DNA of 14,525 nt from Deltaproteobacteria bacterium (GTDB lineage Bacteria > Desulfobacterota > Desulfomonilia > UBA1062): NCBI GenBank assembly GCA_016934135.1, contig JAFGTK010000182.1, forward strand, positions 1 through 14,525. The letters run 5' to 3'. The notes beneath the pieces were generated by a model. That model saw nothing but the letters and a program-made list of their open reading frames with translations. It was not told where the DNA came from and did no database searches. Below, piece after piece: positions 1 to 7,938 of this stretch. The position numbers and the translations under genes are program-made. The stretch's first letter is position 1. Every line of letters starts with the position of its first letter.

Positions 1-1634
1 ACCCCGACCAGGGTCAGATTAGGAAAATCATGCCCCTTTGCTATCATCTGCGTCCCGATGATTATGTCCACCTCGCGGTTCCTGATCGCCTTCAGTGCAC
101 AATCCAGTTTTTTTGCGGTCGTGATCTCGTCCGAATCCATCTTCAGTACACGCAGATCGGGGAAACGGTTCAGCACGGATTGAAGGATCTGTTCCGTTCC
201 CAGGCCGATGGGTTTCATGTCGAGGCACCCGCACGATGGACAGATCTCCGGGAGGTTTATGGAGAACCCGCAATAGTGGCACAGTGCTATCCCCTTTGCC
301 TTATGATACGTAAGACTCCTGTCGCAATGAGTACAGGTAAGGACCTTCGCGCATCCGGGGCAGACCATTGCAGTGGAAAAGCCCCTTCGGTTGATAAAGA
401 GCAGGGCCTGCTCTTTCCGGGATACGGTCTGTTCGATGGCATCGATCAGTTTCTCGGAAAAATGGCCGTCAACCCCTTTCATATCAATGATTTCGATCTC
501 GGGAAGGGATGCGCTGCCTGTTCTTTTCGACATGGTAAGGAGCTGTGCGTTTCCTGTGTCCGCCCTGATAAAGGTGTCCATGCTGGGGGTGGCAGATCCG
601 AGGATGACGACTGCCCGGTTGTTTTTTGCACGCATTATGCTGAGATCTCTGGCATTATAGGGAACTCCGTCTTCCTGTTTATAGCTGTGGTCATGTTCTT
701 CATCCACGATGATCAGCCCGGGATTGCGCAACGGTGCGAATACTGCGGAGCGTGTACCGAGAACGAACCGTGTTTTCTCCAGGGAAACTTTCATGAATTC
801 AACTGCCCGCGCCCTGGGTGACAGTCCGGAGTGAAACACGGCGATCTCTTCAGGGATCCTTTTCTGAATCATGGCAATGCTCTGAGGGGTCAGTGATATC
901 TCAGGCACGAGGTAAAGAACCGACATACCCATATTTAGGGCTTTTCTCGCACAGGCGAGGTATACCTCTGTCTTTCCGGAACCGGTTATGCCGTGGAGTA
1001 TGAAGGTTTTGAATTCATTGGAATCCAGCGCAGTCTCTATGGTATTGATCGCGTGTTTCTGTTCTTCCGTATATGTGATCCCGGCTTCCAGTAAGGCATC
1101 ACCGGGTGCAACTACAGGTTTTTGTATCGATTGCACATACCCTTTTTCGATGAGGGAAGATATCGATGCCCTGGAGGCGGGGAATATCTTTGAGAGTCGC
1201 TCAGCGGATATCCCCTCTTCAGGGATTGCCTCCAAAATGGCACACTGTTTCTTTCCTATACGTCCGGTGCCTGAAGATGCTCTCATGAGCATCTCGTCGT
1301 TGTCCGGGCGGATTGTCTTAGCCTGCCGCAGGTAGGGCGGGAATGCCAGGGCAATGGCCGAGCCGATCCCGGTATGGTAGTACCTTGCGCACCACAGGAG
1401 AAGATCTACGAGTTCCTGCGTGATAAGGGCATGTTCATCAAGAGATGAATGGATCTTTTTTAATCCATGCTTCTCGCCGGAATATACCGATACAACAATA
1501 CCCACCCTGCTGGTTGCCCTTACCGGGACCACCACCCGCGACCCGACAGAAACCTCCTGGTTGTCAGACACCTCGTAGGTCAGCCGGATAGGGATGCCGC
1601 TCAGAACCACAACATCTGCAAGGTTATTTTCCAT
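1..1634 (-). CDS. priA: Primosomal protein N' (PriA), 3'-5' replication-restart DNA helicase, 3' end cut by window
   Basis: PriA binds stalled or repaired replication forks and reloads the replicative helicase. My minus-strand translation gives about 544 residues before the window edge, so the C-terminal part is missing (E. coli PriA is 732 residues). Visible in order: an N-terminal fork-binding region; Walker A GITGSGKT at residues 215-222; the DEEH box at 311-314; a GSATPS motif; a zinc-binding segment with paired cysteines (CPGC, CTHC, CHYC, CPSC); and a helicase motif GTQMIAKGHDFP close to the edge. The ATG at 1634 is the first plausible start, but its ribosome-binding site is weak. The gene diverges from the HEAT/ParA operon across about 108 bp. 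Identity is secure from the motif order; only the start codon is uncertain. Confidence 0.96.
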   Translation of the reverse strand, partial: MENNLADVVVLSGIPIRLTYEVSDNQEVSVGSRVVVPVRATSRVGIVVSVYSGEKHGLKKIHSSLDEHALITQELVDLLLWCARYYHTGIGSAIALAFPPYLRQAKTIRPDNDEMLMRASSGTGRIGKKQCAILEAIPEEGISAERLSKIFPASRASISSLIEKGYVQSIQKPVVAPGDALLEAGITYTEEQKHAINTIETALDSNEFKTFILHGITGSGKTEVYLACARKALNMGMSVLYLVPEISLTPQSIAMIQKRIPEEIAVFHSGLSPRARAVEFMKVSLEKTRFVLGTRSAVFAPLRNPGLIIVDEEHDHSYKQEDGVPYNARDLSIMRAKNNRAVVILGSATPSMDTFIRADTGNAQLLTMSKRTGSASLPEIEIIDMKGVDGHFSEKLIDAIEQTVSRKEQALLFINRRGFSTAMVCPGCAKVLTCTHCDRSLTYHKAKGIALCHYCGFSINLPEICPSCGCLDMKPIGLGTEQILQSVLNRFPDLRVLKMDSDEITTAKKLDCALKAIRNREVDIIIGTQMIAKGHDFPNLTLVG

Positions 1635-1687
1635 AAACCCAAGGTTAGCATTATGGCATGAAAGGGGAAACCGTTTTTTAGATGCTC

Positions 1688-1717
1688 TTGACTCTTCATG
1701 GTTTTACCATTTATACT
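1688..1717 (+). promoter_or_regulatory. Sigma-70-type promoter of the HEAT/ParA operon
   Basis: TTGACT at 1688-1693 (-35) and TATACT at 1712-1717 (-10) are separated by 18 bp, placing transcription start near 1724 and a short leader before the TTG start at 1743. The spacer holds a small inverted repeat, ATGGT-TTT-ACCAT (1698-1710). The match is by eye; there is no experimental support. Confidence 0.6.
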
Positions 1718-1730
1718 TGCATAAGTATAA
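1711..1730. promoter_or_regulatory. Perfect inverted repeat over the -10 element, candidate operator
   Basis: The arms TTATACTT (1711-1718) and AAGTATAA (1723-1730) are exact reverse complements around a 4-bp centre. The repeat covers the predicted -10 and start point and lies just before the GGAGG ribosome-binding site at 1733-1737. A protein bound here would block transcription. The ParA protein of this operon has an N-terminal HTH-like segment and is the obvious candidate repressor; that link is inference. Confidence 0.5.
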
Positions 1731-1742
1731 ACGGAGGGTTTC

Positions 1743-2396
1743 TTGAAACGGGTAGGTTTGGATCAGATATTACGAGACCTAAAGGATAGTGACCCCGAGA
1801 TCAAACGAATGGCGGCAAAGGCAATCCTCAAGGAGCCCTCGCCGGAAAAGCTCATTGCCGATATTCTGAAAGACGCGGATAAGCCTACTGCTATGGCTGT
1901 TTACGATGTTCTGTTTGATGACAATGAGGATTATTCCGCGATCTTCATGGATGCATCAGCCGACCCTGACCCGAGGATCAGGAGGCAGGCCATACGGTAT
2001 CTTTTCCGAAGAGGGTCGTTTGATGAGGAAAAGGCCGTGAACTGGCTGGAAGATCCTGACCCGTTCGTCCGCAGAAGGGTGATCAGCTATCTCTTCTGGC
2101 TCAACGGAAGTTCGGCCACGGCGTCGGTCATGCGCCTGGCCATAGAGGACCCCGATGCTGCAGTAAGGAGGGATGCCATCAAGCTTATTGCAATGTGGGG
2201 GGATAAAAAAGATGCACAATGTATTATCAGTATACTGGAAGATCCCTCTGTCGAGGTAAGGATGCATGCAATCCATGCCCTGAAAAGACTTACCGGTGAG
2301 GATTTCGGAGATCCCATCGGTGCATCCGATGATGAGTTTGAATGGATTGTCGCAAAGTGGCAGGGATGGTGGGAGATAATGAAGGAAAGGACATAA
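1743..2396 (+). CDS. HEAT-repeat protein, first gene of a ParA-type positioning operon
   Basis: A 217-residue soluble protein built almost entirely of HEAT/armadillo-like helical repeats. At least five repeat turns are recognisable by the Asp-Pro cap followed by a basic helix: DSDPEIKRMAAKAIL, DPDPRIRRQAIRYLF, DPDPFVRRRVISYLF, DPDAAVRRDAIKLIA and DPSVEVRMHAIHAL. The C-terminus is Trp-rich (EWIVAKWQGWWEIM). No signal peptide or membrane segment is seen. Such repeats are protein-protein interaction scaffolds. The TTG start is chosen because GGAGG lies 5 nt upstream and no in-frame ATG fits better. Its stop is one base from the start of the ParA gene, implying co-translation and a joint function. 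By analogy with Myxococcus PomY, whose HEAT domain belongs to a ParA-driven complex, it may be a partner of the ATPase. The fold is confident; the role is inferred. Confidence 0.85.
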   Translation: MKRVGLDQILRDLKDSDPEIKRMAAKAILKEPSPEKLIADILKDADKPTAMAVYDVLFDDNEDYSAIFMDASADPDPRIRRQAIRYLFRRGSFDEEKAVNWLEDPDPFVRRRVISYLFWLNGSSATASVMRLAIEDPDAAVRRDAIKLIAMWGDKKDAQCIISILEDPSVEVRMHAIHALKRLTGEDFGDPIGASDDEFEWIVAKWQGWWEIMKERT

Positions 2397-2397
2397 A

Positions 2398-3357
2398 ATG
2401 GAAGAAACGCAATACGCTGCCAAGGAATTTGCCTCTTTGCTGGGAATTTCGAAATCAGAGCTTCTCAAGAAGGAGGCGGACGGCACACTTCCGGAACCAC
2501 GCATGGAAGATGGTATGCGTATCTATATGCCCCATGAAATCCCGCAGTATTTAAAGCTGCTGGGGAAACCCCCGCTCGCAGACGTCAAGAGAAGGCAGAT
2601 ATTTCTGAATTTCAAGGGGGGTACCGGCAAGACGAGTGTTTCGGCTTTTTATGCCTTCCGGCTGGCTCAACTCGGTATGAAGGTGCTCCTGATCGACCTA
2701 GATCCGCAGGGACATCTGACGCAGTGTCTCGGGATAAATCATGGTTCTTTTGAAGCAACACTGTACAATGTGCTTATCGAAAGAACGGATATCCAGGATG
2801 TAATAGTTGACACGAAGATGCAGAACCTGAAACTTATTCCGGCAAATCTCGACCTCTCGCCAGTGGAACTGGCGCTCACATCCATGAATGCACGGGAACT
2901 GCGGCTGAAAAAGAGCCTTATGACGGTGCAGGATGAATACGACATTGTCATTATGGACGCCTCCCCGTCCATAGGGCTTCTGAATCTCAACGGCATACTC
3001 GCAAGCAACGAGCTTTTTGTACCCGTGCTTGCAGATTTTCTTTCCTATCACGGGCTGAAGATCCTCTTTGAGACACTGGCCACCATTGAAGAGGATTTCG
3101 ATTTTATGCTTGATAATATCTATATATTCCTGAATCATTACAATGCCTCACATAATATCTGCCAGAGGGCGCGGGAAGCACTGGAGCAGCACTACAGCGG
3201 ATATCTTATGAAGACTATAATACGCCAGGACACGAAAATGGCGGAAGCAGCAAGTATGGGAATGCCGATTCATCAGTTTGCGCCCAACAACAGAGGGGCC
3301 ATGGATATCAATTCCTTTATCAGGGAAATATTTCCCAACCTGCCGATTGCCTTTTGA
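2398..3357 (+). CDS. ParA/MinD-family ATPase with N-terminal HTH-like segment
   Basis: A 319-residue P-loop ATPase of the type that positions DNA or protein cargo by ATP-dependent dimerisation and DNA or membrane binding. The deviant Walker A is KGGTGKTS at residues 73-80, with signature lysine K73 and catalytic K78. The A' strand LLIDLDPQGHLTQ (D100, D102) and a Walker B-like segment, VIMDASPSIGLLNLN, follow. Residues 4-55 resemble a MerR-like helix-turn-helix with a wing (AAKEFASLLGISKSELLKK, then a basic turn and RIYMPHEI), a layout also found in long plasmid ParA proteins that repress their own promoters. The ribosome-binding site (AAGGA) lies about 10 nt upstream, inside the end of the HEAT gene. 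No ParB follows; two coiled-coil proteins do, which points to protein-cargo positioning more than DNA partition. Family is secure; cargo is unknown. Confidence 0.9.
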   Translation: MEETQYAAKEFASLLGISKSELLKKEADGTLPEPRMEDGMRIYMPHEIPQYLKLLGKPPLADVKRRQIFLNFKGGTGKTSVSAFYAFRLAQLGMKVLLIDLDPQGHLTQCLGINHGSFEATLYNVLIERTDIQDVIVDTKMQNLKLIPANLDLSPVELALTSMNARELRLKKSLMTVQDEYDIVIMDASPSIGLLNLNGILASNELFVPVLADFLSYHGLKILFETLATIEEDFDFMLDNIYIFLNHYNASHNICQRAREALEQHYSGYLMKTIIRQDTKMAEAASMGMPIHQFAPNNRGAMDINSFIREIFPNLPIAF

Positions 3358-3365
3358 AGGTTTTT

Positions 3366-3428
3366 ATGGTTAACGTATACGACAATAATTCACGCATACC
3401 GGTATTTGAAATGGCGAAGTTAGAATGA
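3366..3428 (+). CDS. Possible 20-residue micro-ORF between the ATPase and coiled-coil genes
   Basis: ATG at 3366 follows the AAGG at 3357-3360 that overlaps the ATPase stop, with 5-nt spacing, and encodes a 20-residue peptide starting MVNVYDNNSRIPVFEM. It is in the same frame as the coiled-coil gene at 3447, separated by TGA codons at 3426 and 3438. It may be a real microprotein, a translational-coupling leader, or a lost N-terminal extension of the next gene. I recognise no family, and an ORF this short can arise by chance. Confidence 0.3.
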   Translation: MVNVYDNNSRIPVFEMAKLE

Positions 3429-3446
3429 CCTGAGGGGTGATGCTGT

Positions 3447-4202
3447 ATGAAAGACGGTTTTGACAAGAGTGTAGCTCAGAAGATGCCAAGGATGCAGAAA
3501 AAGAGGCCCAACAGGCCGTGGAATGTTGACCCGGTACTGTTGCCGAACCAGGAAGCACAAGAGCCGAATCAGCCTGTGAAAACCGAAAAGGCACAAAAGA
3601 GCGCTGTTCATCAGGGCGAGAAACAGGTGAATCCGGTAAAGGCCGTAGAAACCATAGAGGAACTGAATGCTGATTTCAGCCAGATGATCTTTGAAAAAAA
3701 GGATATTCAGCGCAAACTCTTAGAAAATACCAAGACCCTGGTGGAAGCGGAAAAAGAGAATACCTTCCTGAAAGAAAGCATGTCTGTGTTCGAAAGCAGC
3801 ACTGTTGATAATAAGCTTCTCGTCAAGGAGATCGATTTCCTGAACGAGCAGCTCGACGATGCAGACTATTATATTCAGAACATGGTTGGCCTTTTGGATG
3901 AACGCTCCGACAACCTTGAGAAAGAAACGATCAGGAGAAAAGAACTGGAAGGGAAATTTGTAAGGATATCGCATGAGATCCATGAGAAGGCAAAGATGGA
4001 TGTCAAGATATCGATCCTTGAAAGGGATCTCAGCATAAGCTCTGCGCGTGTCCTTGAACTGGAATCAAAGCTGGATGAGGAATACAATAAACGTGAACCC
4101 CTTGAACAGGAGATCGGTGAACTCAAGGATGCCCTCGACCGTGTCCATTCTTCGCTGGCGCACATACGGTTAAAGGCAAAAAGAGAGGTGTATGGATCCT
4201 GA
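3447..4202 (+). CDS. Coiled-coil protein with basic proline-containing N-terminus, candidate ParA partner
   Basis: A 251-residue soluble protein with no recognised enzymatic domain. Residues 1-65 look disordered and begin with a basic, proline-containing stretch (KMPRMQKKRPNRPW). From about residue 66 to 245 the sequence is almost pure charged heptad-like coiled coil rich in Glu, Lys and Leu. Basic N-terminal peptides that stimulate ATPase activity are typical of ParA/MinD partners such as ParB, PomX and Spo0J. PomX in particular combines a flexible N-terminus with a long coiled coil. The start is chosen for GAGGGG at 3432-3437, 9 nt upstream. The 3' end overlaps the next gene by 11 bp. The coiled-coil assignment is confident; the activator role is a hypothesis based on architecture and gene order. 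Confidence 0.8.
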   Translation: MKDGFDKSVAQKMPRMQKKRPNRPWNVDPVLLPNQEAQEPNQPVKTEKAQKSAVHQGEKQVNPVKAVETIEELNADFSQMIFEKKDIQRKLLENTKTLVEAEKENTFLKESMSVFESSTVDNKLLVKEIDFLNEQLDDADYYIQNMVGLLDERSDNLEKETIRRKELEGKFVRISHEIHEKAKMDVKISILERDLSISSARVLELESKLDEEYNKREPLEQEIGELKDALDRVHSSLAHIRLKAKREVYGS

Positions 4203-4431
4203 TACGTCAAAGAAGGTCAATGACCTCCTTTCGCTCATGGATGATATCTCTACGGATGTAGATACCCGCACAGAGCTGGAAAAACTCCTGAACCGGATAC
4301 AGAGCCTTGAGGATTCTGTAGCAGGGCTTGCCGGAAGGCTGGAATCGTTCGAAAGAAACTATATGGAAAGACAGCAGAAAATATTGTCTGCCGCCCAGGA
4401 TCTGAAATCAATATTCACTGATAATAAGTGA
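4192..4431 (+). CDS. Small coiled-coil protein, last gene of the ParA operon
   Basis: A 79-residue acidic helical protein whose central part (about residues 25-60) has coiled-coil character, including LEKLLNRIQSLEDSVAGLAG. No membrane segment or cysteine is present. The ATG overlaps the end of the preceding coiled-coil gene by 11 bp, and GAGG ends 3 nt upstream, so translation is probably coupled and the two proteins are likely partners. No family recognised. It ends 9 bp before the convergent prsR stop, and no hairpin terminator is visible in that gap. Confidence 0.75.
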   Translation: MDPDTSKKVNDLLSLMDDISTDVDTRTELEKLLNRIQSLEDSVAGLAGRLESFERNYMERQQKILSAAQDLKSIFTDNK

Positions 4432-4440
4432 TTTTTCCTG

Positions 4441-5796
4441 TCATCGCTGCACTACAATCCCATGTTTTCTTATGAGATCATGAAGGGTAGGCCTGCTGAT
4501 GTCGAGGTCATGGGCTGCACGGGTAATATTGAAGTCATGCCTGGCCAGGGCCTCTTGTATCGCTGAAATTTCAGCTTGGTCCCGCGCCTGTTTAAGGGTG
4601 ATCCCTCCTGGTTTACCGGCCTCGAGTTCGATATCGTGGGTATCTATATACTCCTTGTCCGCCATAACCACCCCGCGTCTGATCCTGTTCTGCATCTCGC
4701 GCACATTGCCGGGCCAGTCATAGTTCATGATTGCGTCCATTGCCTCCGGACTGAACCCCTTGAACCTGGGTCCGATCTCCTGGGAGTAGGTATCGAGAAA
4801 ATATTTGGCCAGTACCGGAATGTCGTCCCTGCGCTCACGCAGTGATGGCATATACAGAGGGACCACGTTGAGCCGATAATAGAGGTCTTGTCTGAAACGG
4901 CCTTCTTTCACAGCCTCTTTAAGATCCACGTTGGTGACTGCAATCACTCTTACATCTGTGTGCAGCGTATCTTTTCCACCGATACGTTCTATGGTTCCCT
5001 CCTGCAGGAACCTCAGGAGCTTGACCTGGAGCTGCAGGGGTAGTTCGCCGATTTCATCCAGAACAACAGTACCTGACTGGGAACGTTCCAGTTTTCCAAT
5101 CTGCCTTGCATGTGCCCCGGTAAACGAGCCTTTTTCGTGGCCGAAAAGTTCACTTTCTAAAAGATTCTCAGGGATTGCTCCGCAGTCGACGATTACAAGA
5201 GGCTTGTCGGATCTGTCACTCAGATGGTGGATGGCACTGGCAAGGCGTTCTTTCCCGGTGCCGCTTTCGCCCTGGATCAAAACGGGATAATCAGTTCGTG
5301 CAACCTTCTTTGCCTTATCGAACAGGGTCATCATGGATTTTGCCGTTGCTATCATTCCCTCGAACTGGATTTCATCCTTGATCAGAGAGCGGAGTTCGGA
5401 TACCTGCTTTTCGAGTTTTGAGAGGTAAACAGCCCTTTTCAGGACAATCTTGAGCTCGTCGATGTTTGCCGGCTTGGTATGAAAATCATAAGCCCCTAAA
5501 GAGACGGCTTTGACAGCGTTTTCCTTATGGGTGTTTCCGGTTATGACGATGACCTTTATGCCGTATCCGTTTGCAAGTATTTCACCCAGAAGACGGAGAC
5601 CTTCTTCCGCCCCGTCAGGATCAGGCGGAAGTCCGAGGTCCAGCAGCACTGCCGAAGGCGGTGCAAGGCTGATAAGGCTTTTGGCCTCGGAGGCATCCTT
5701 TGCCACGGATATATCATACATGTCTGCAAGACCCCATTTAAGCTGTTTTGCCATGCTCGCTTCATCTTCGATAATAAGCACCCTGTCTTTAATCAT
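4441..5796 (-). CDS. prsR: PEP-CTERM system sigma-54 response regulator PrsR
   Basis: A 451-residue NtrC-type activator. The N-terminal receiver has the acidic pocket E10-D11-E12, phospho-acceptor D53 (VLLDLGLP) and a later conserved lysine (HTKPA). The central AAA+ domain has Walker A GESGTGKE at residues 176-183, the sigma-54 contact loop in the variant form GSFTGA at 223-228, and Walker B VVLDEIGELP. The C-terminus carries a Fis-type HTH (NITRAAHDLDISRPTLHDLI). Such proteins, once phosphorylated, open sigma-54 promoters. I prefer the ATG at 5796 because TAGGAGAG sits just upstream; an ATG at 5832 would add 12 residues without a good ribosome-binding site. It follows prsK by 87 bp on the same strand, so the pair is probably co-transcribed. 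Assignment to PrsR rests on pairing with a PrsK-like kinase and the neighbouring PEP-CTERM gene. Confidence 0.92.
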   Translation of the reverse strand: MIKDRVLIIEDEASMAKQLKWGLADMYDISVAKDASEAKSLISLAPPSAVLLDLGLPPDPDGAEEGLRLLGEILANGYGIKVIVITGNTHKENAVKAVSLGAYDFHTKPANIDELKIVLKRAVYLSKLEKQVSELRSLIKDEIQFEGMIATAKSMMTLFDKAKKVARTDYPVLIQGESGTGKERLASAIHHLSDRSDKPLVIVDCGAIPENLLESELFGHEKGSFTGAHARQIGKLERSQSGTVVLDEIGELPLQLQVKLLRFLQEGTIERIGGKDTLHTDVRVIAVTNVDLKEAVKEGRFRQDLYYRLNVVPLYMPSLRERRDDIPVLAKYFLDTYSQEIGPRFKGFSPEAMDAIMNYDWPGNVREMQNRIRRGVVMADKEYIDTHDIELEAGKPGGITLKQARDQAEISAIQEALARHDFNITRAAHDLDISRPTLHDLIRKHGIVVQR

Positions 5797-5883
5797 TCTC
5801 TCTCCTAACCCATGTCTGCCTGCCGTATCCATCTATGCCTGATCCTTGAAGTGTGCTTTGTCTGTGGCTGTTCATGTTCATTA

Positions 5884-7938
5884 TCAGTCGGGAAAAGTAA
5901 TCGTAAACATAACTCCCTGTGCAGGATAATTGGTGACATCAATGGAAGCTCCAAGTTTGTCCGCCATGTTCTTTACCTGCCACAAACCAAGCCCTGTACC
6001 TTTGGTCTTTGTTGTCTGAAAGGGCTTGAAGAGTTTTTCCCGGATAAATTCCTCGCTCATGCCGGTTCCGTTGTCTCTGATGGATATAAAAGAGCATGTT
6101 CCATCTTTTTTTGCCTCTATGGTGATTTCTCCATTGTTCGATATTGCTTCGGTTGAATTGACGATGATATTCTCAAGGATCCTTTCCAGCAGTTCCGGAT
6201 CGGTAATCAATTCGAAATCATTCTCTATATTCTGGATCACCTTTATCTCCATGAGCCTAGGCTGCAATCTCGAGATCACCTTGTCCAGGACAGGGCCGAT
6301 ATGAATATGCTGTTCATTCAATTCTTCTTTCGCCGGCATCGCCCCAAGTCTTCCCATTACCTTGTCGATACGTGCAAGGGTCTCTGATACCGTTTCAAGC
6401 ATGTCTTTCTGAAAATCCCGGTTATCCATATGCTTTGGTGCATTCTGAAGAATAAGAGAAAGATTTCCTGCGGCATTTTTCAGATCATGGAGCACATAAG
6501 CAGACATGCGGTTGAAAGCATCCATCTCCTTGTTTGCGGCGAGTTCCTGGGCAAATCTGGCGCTCATAAGCGCTGCGCTGGATTGTGATGCGATTGCGCT
6601 CAGGAGGTCGATATCATCCTTTCCATAGGGTGTTCCGGGGTTCTCTTTGCCCACGGCAATGAATCCGATTACCCTGTTTTCTGCCATCATGGGAACAGCG
6701 AGTTCTATCTTGTGCTCTTCAAGGATATCCGATGTATCCTTTATTGTTCTTGCCCAGAGTTCGTCACCGGCTATGCACGGCGCTTTCAACAGGAAATACG
6801 GGTTCTTTTCAAGATATGCAATGAAGAGCTCGTCTTTTGTAAGGGCCTTGTTCTTCAGAGGAGAGGGGAAGGAATATACGCACCGGAAAATATCCATGTC
6901 CTTAAGCCAGAGAGACAGTTCGTGAATGTACATGCTGTCCAGGATGACCTGGGAGGTTACATGGATGATCTGTTTTTCATTAAACGCGATCGAGAGGTAT
7001 CCGCTGAGTTCACCCCACTCCTTTCTGTAGTCGTATTTGTTTGCAAAGAAATGGGTATCTACAAAAAATCTGAGGCTTGCCTTGGCATCCGGGGATATGA
7101 TGAGGATTCCGAGAGCCAGCAGCACCAGAAATACAAAAAAACCGATTGTTACAAAGGACAGCTGAAGGCCCAACCTCTGAACCCCGAGGATAAGAAGCCC
7201 CATGGCAAACAGATATGCCCCGATGCTCAGGAAGGTGATGGAATGGTATACAACATATCGGGATACAAAGATGTCCATTTCAAAGAGCTTGAACCGGATA
7301 GCGAAAAAGATGAGGAAGGAGATTCCTACAAGAAGGATCAGCGAACTCAGCAGCAGTACTTCATGGGTGATGCTGAGCGTGCTCATGCGGTGCATGGAAG
7401 AGAGTATGAACCCGACACCGACAGTTATGATACCCAGTGCAGGATATTTGAGCACCCGCTTCTGTTCATTGGTGCTGGCCCTGAGGATATTTTCCATTAT
7501 CCACATGAAGATGACAGAACCTACCAGGATGAAGGCCGCGTGTATCTTGCCGAGCAGGCCCAGGACATAATATCCTTCCTGATTCACATCGAGATATGAT
7601 TCAGGGGAAATGACCAGGTATACACCATAGATAATACAGGCCATGATCATGATCCTGGCCACCCATGAAACAAAGCCCCTTTTTCGTGAAAGGCTCATTT
7701 CCATGGAGGTTACAGACAGGGTGAATGCGCATAAACAGGCAAGCTCCATAAAGGATGCAACTCGCAGCAGCATGGATGATTCGAGCAGGTAGTTGAGTAT
7801 GTAGCATAATTCGAACAGGGAGAGGAAAAGAAGGCCTAATGCAAGTGTACGTCCATATTTCTCCCCGCTTCGGGCTAGTATCACCATACCGCCGAAAAAT
7901 CCGATAAACGTGGTTATAAAGTATATGAATAATTCCAT
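5884..7938 (-). CDS. prsK: PEP-CTERM system membrane sensor histidine kinase PrsK
   Basis: A 684-residue kinase. About nine hydrophobic segments fill residues 1-290, beginning LFIYFITTFIGFFGGMVILA. A GAF-like sensor region follows (about 300-470, with VPMMAENRVIGFIAVGKEN). The phosphotransfer box is LHDLKN with H484, an HDLKN form typical of PrsK and related kinases. The ATPase domain has an N box near residue 593 (ENIIVNSTEAI), DNGTGMS, and GTGLGL near 648. Length and architecture fit PrsK, the kinase paired with PrsR. The signal sensed is unknown; the many membrane helices suggest an envelope or exopolysaccharide cue. The ribosome-binding site before ATG 7938 is weak. The gene lies back to back with the PEP-CTERM target gene. 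Confidence 0.9.
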   Translation of the reverse strand: MELFIYFITTFIGFFGGMVILARSGEKYGRTLALGLLFLSLFELCYILNYLLESSMLLRVASFMELACLCAFTLSVTSMEMSLSRKRGFVSWVARIMIMACIIYGVYLVISPESYLDVNQEGYYVLGLLGKIHAAFILVGSVIFMWIMENILRASTNEQKRVLKYPALGIITVGVGFILSSMHRMSTLSITHEVLLLSSLILLVGISFLIFFAIRFKLFEMDIFVSRYVVYHSITFLSIGAYLFAMGLLILGVQRLGLQLSFVTIGFFVFLVLLALGILIISPDAKASLRFFVDTHFFANKYDYRKEWGELSGYLSIAFNEKQIIHVTSQVILDSMYIHELSLWLKDMDIFRCVYSFPSPLKNKALTKDELFIAYLEKNPYFLLKAPCIAGDELWARTIKDTSDILEEHKIELAVPMMAENRVIGFIAVGKENPGTPYGKDDIDLLSAIASQSSAALMSARFAQELAANKEMDAFNRMSAYVLHDLKNAAGNLSLILQNAPKHMDNRDFQKDMLETVSETLARIDKVMGRLGAMPAKEELNEQHIHIGPVLDKVISRLQPRLMEIKVIQNIENDFELITDPELLERILENIIVNSTEAISNNGEITIEAKKDGTCSFISIRDNGTGMSEEFIREKLFKPFQTTKTKGTGLGLWQVKNMADKLGASIDVTNYPAQGVMFTITFPD

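Noticed and set aside
30..821. Plus-strand 263-codon frame
   Set aside because: It is antisense to priA, which carries all expected helicase and zinc motifs.
1711..1730. Palindrome as a transcription terminator
   Set aside because: No T-run follows on either strand, it has low GC, and it lies within a promoter between divergent genes.
1743..4431. Classical plasmid or chromosome parABS partition locus
   Set aside because: No ParB is encoded and I see no parS-like 16-bp palindrome of the TGTTTCACGTGAAACA type; the partners are HEAT and coiled-coil proteins.
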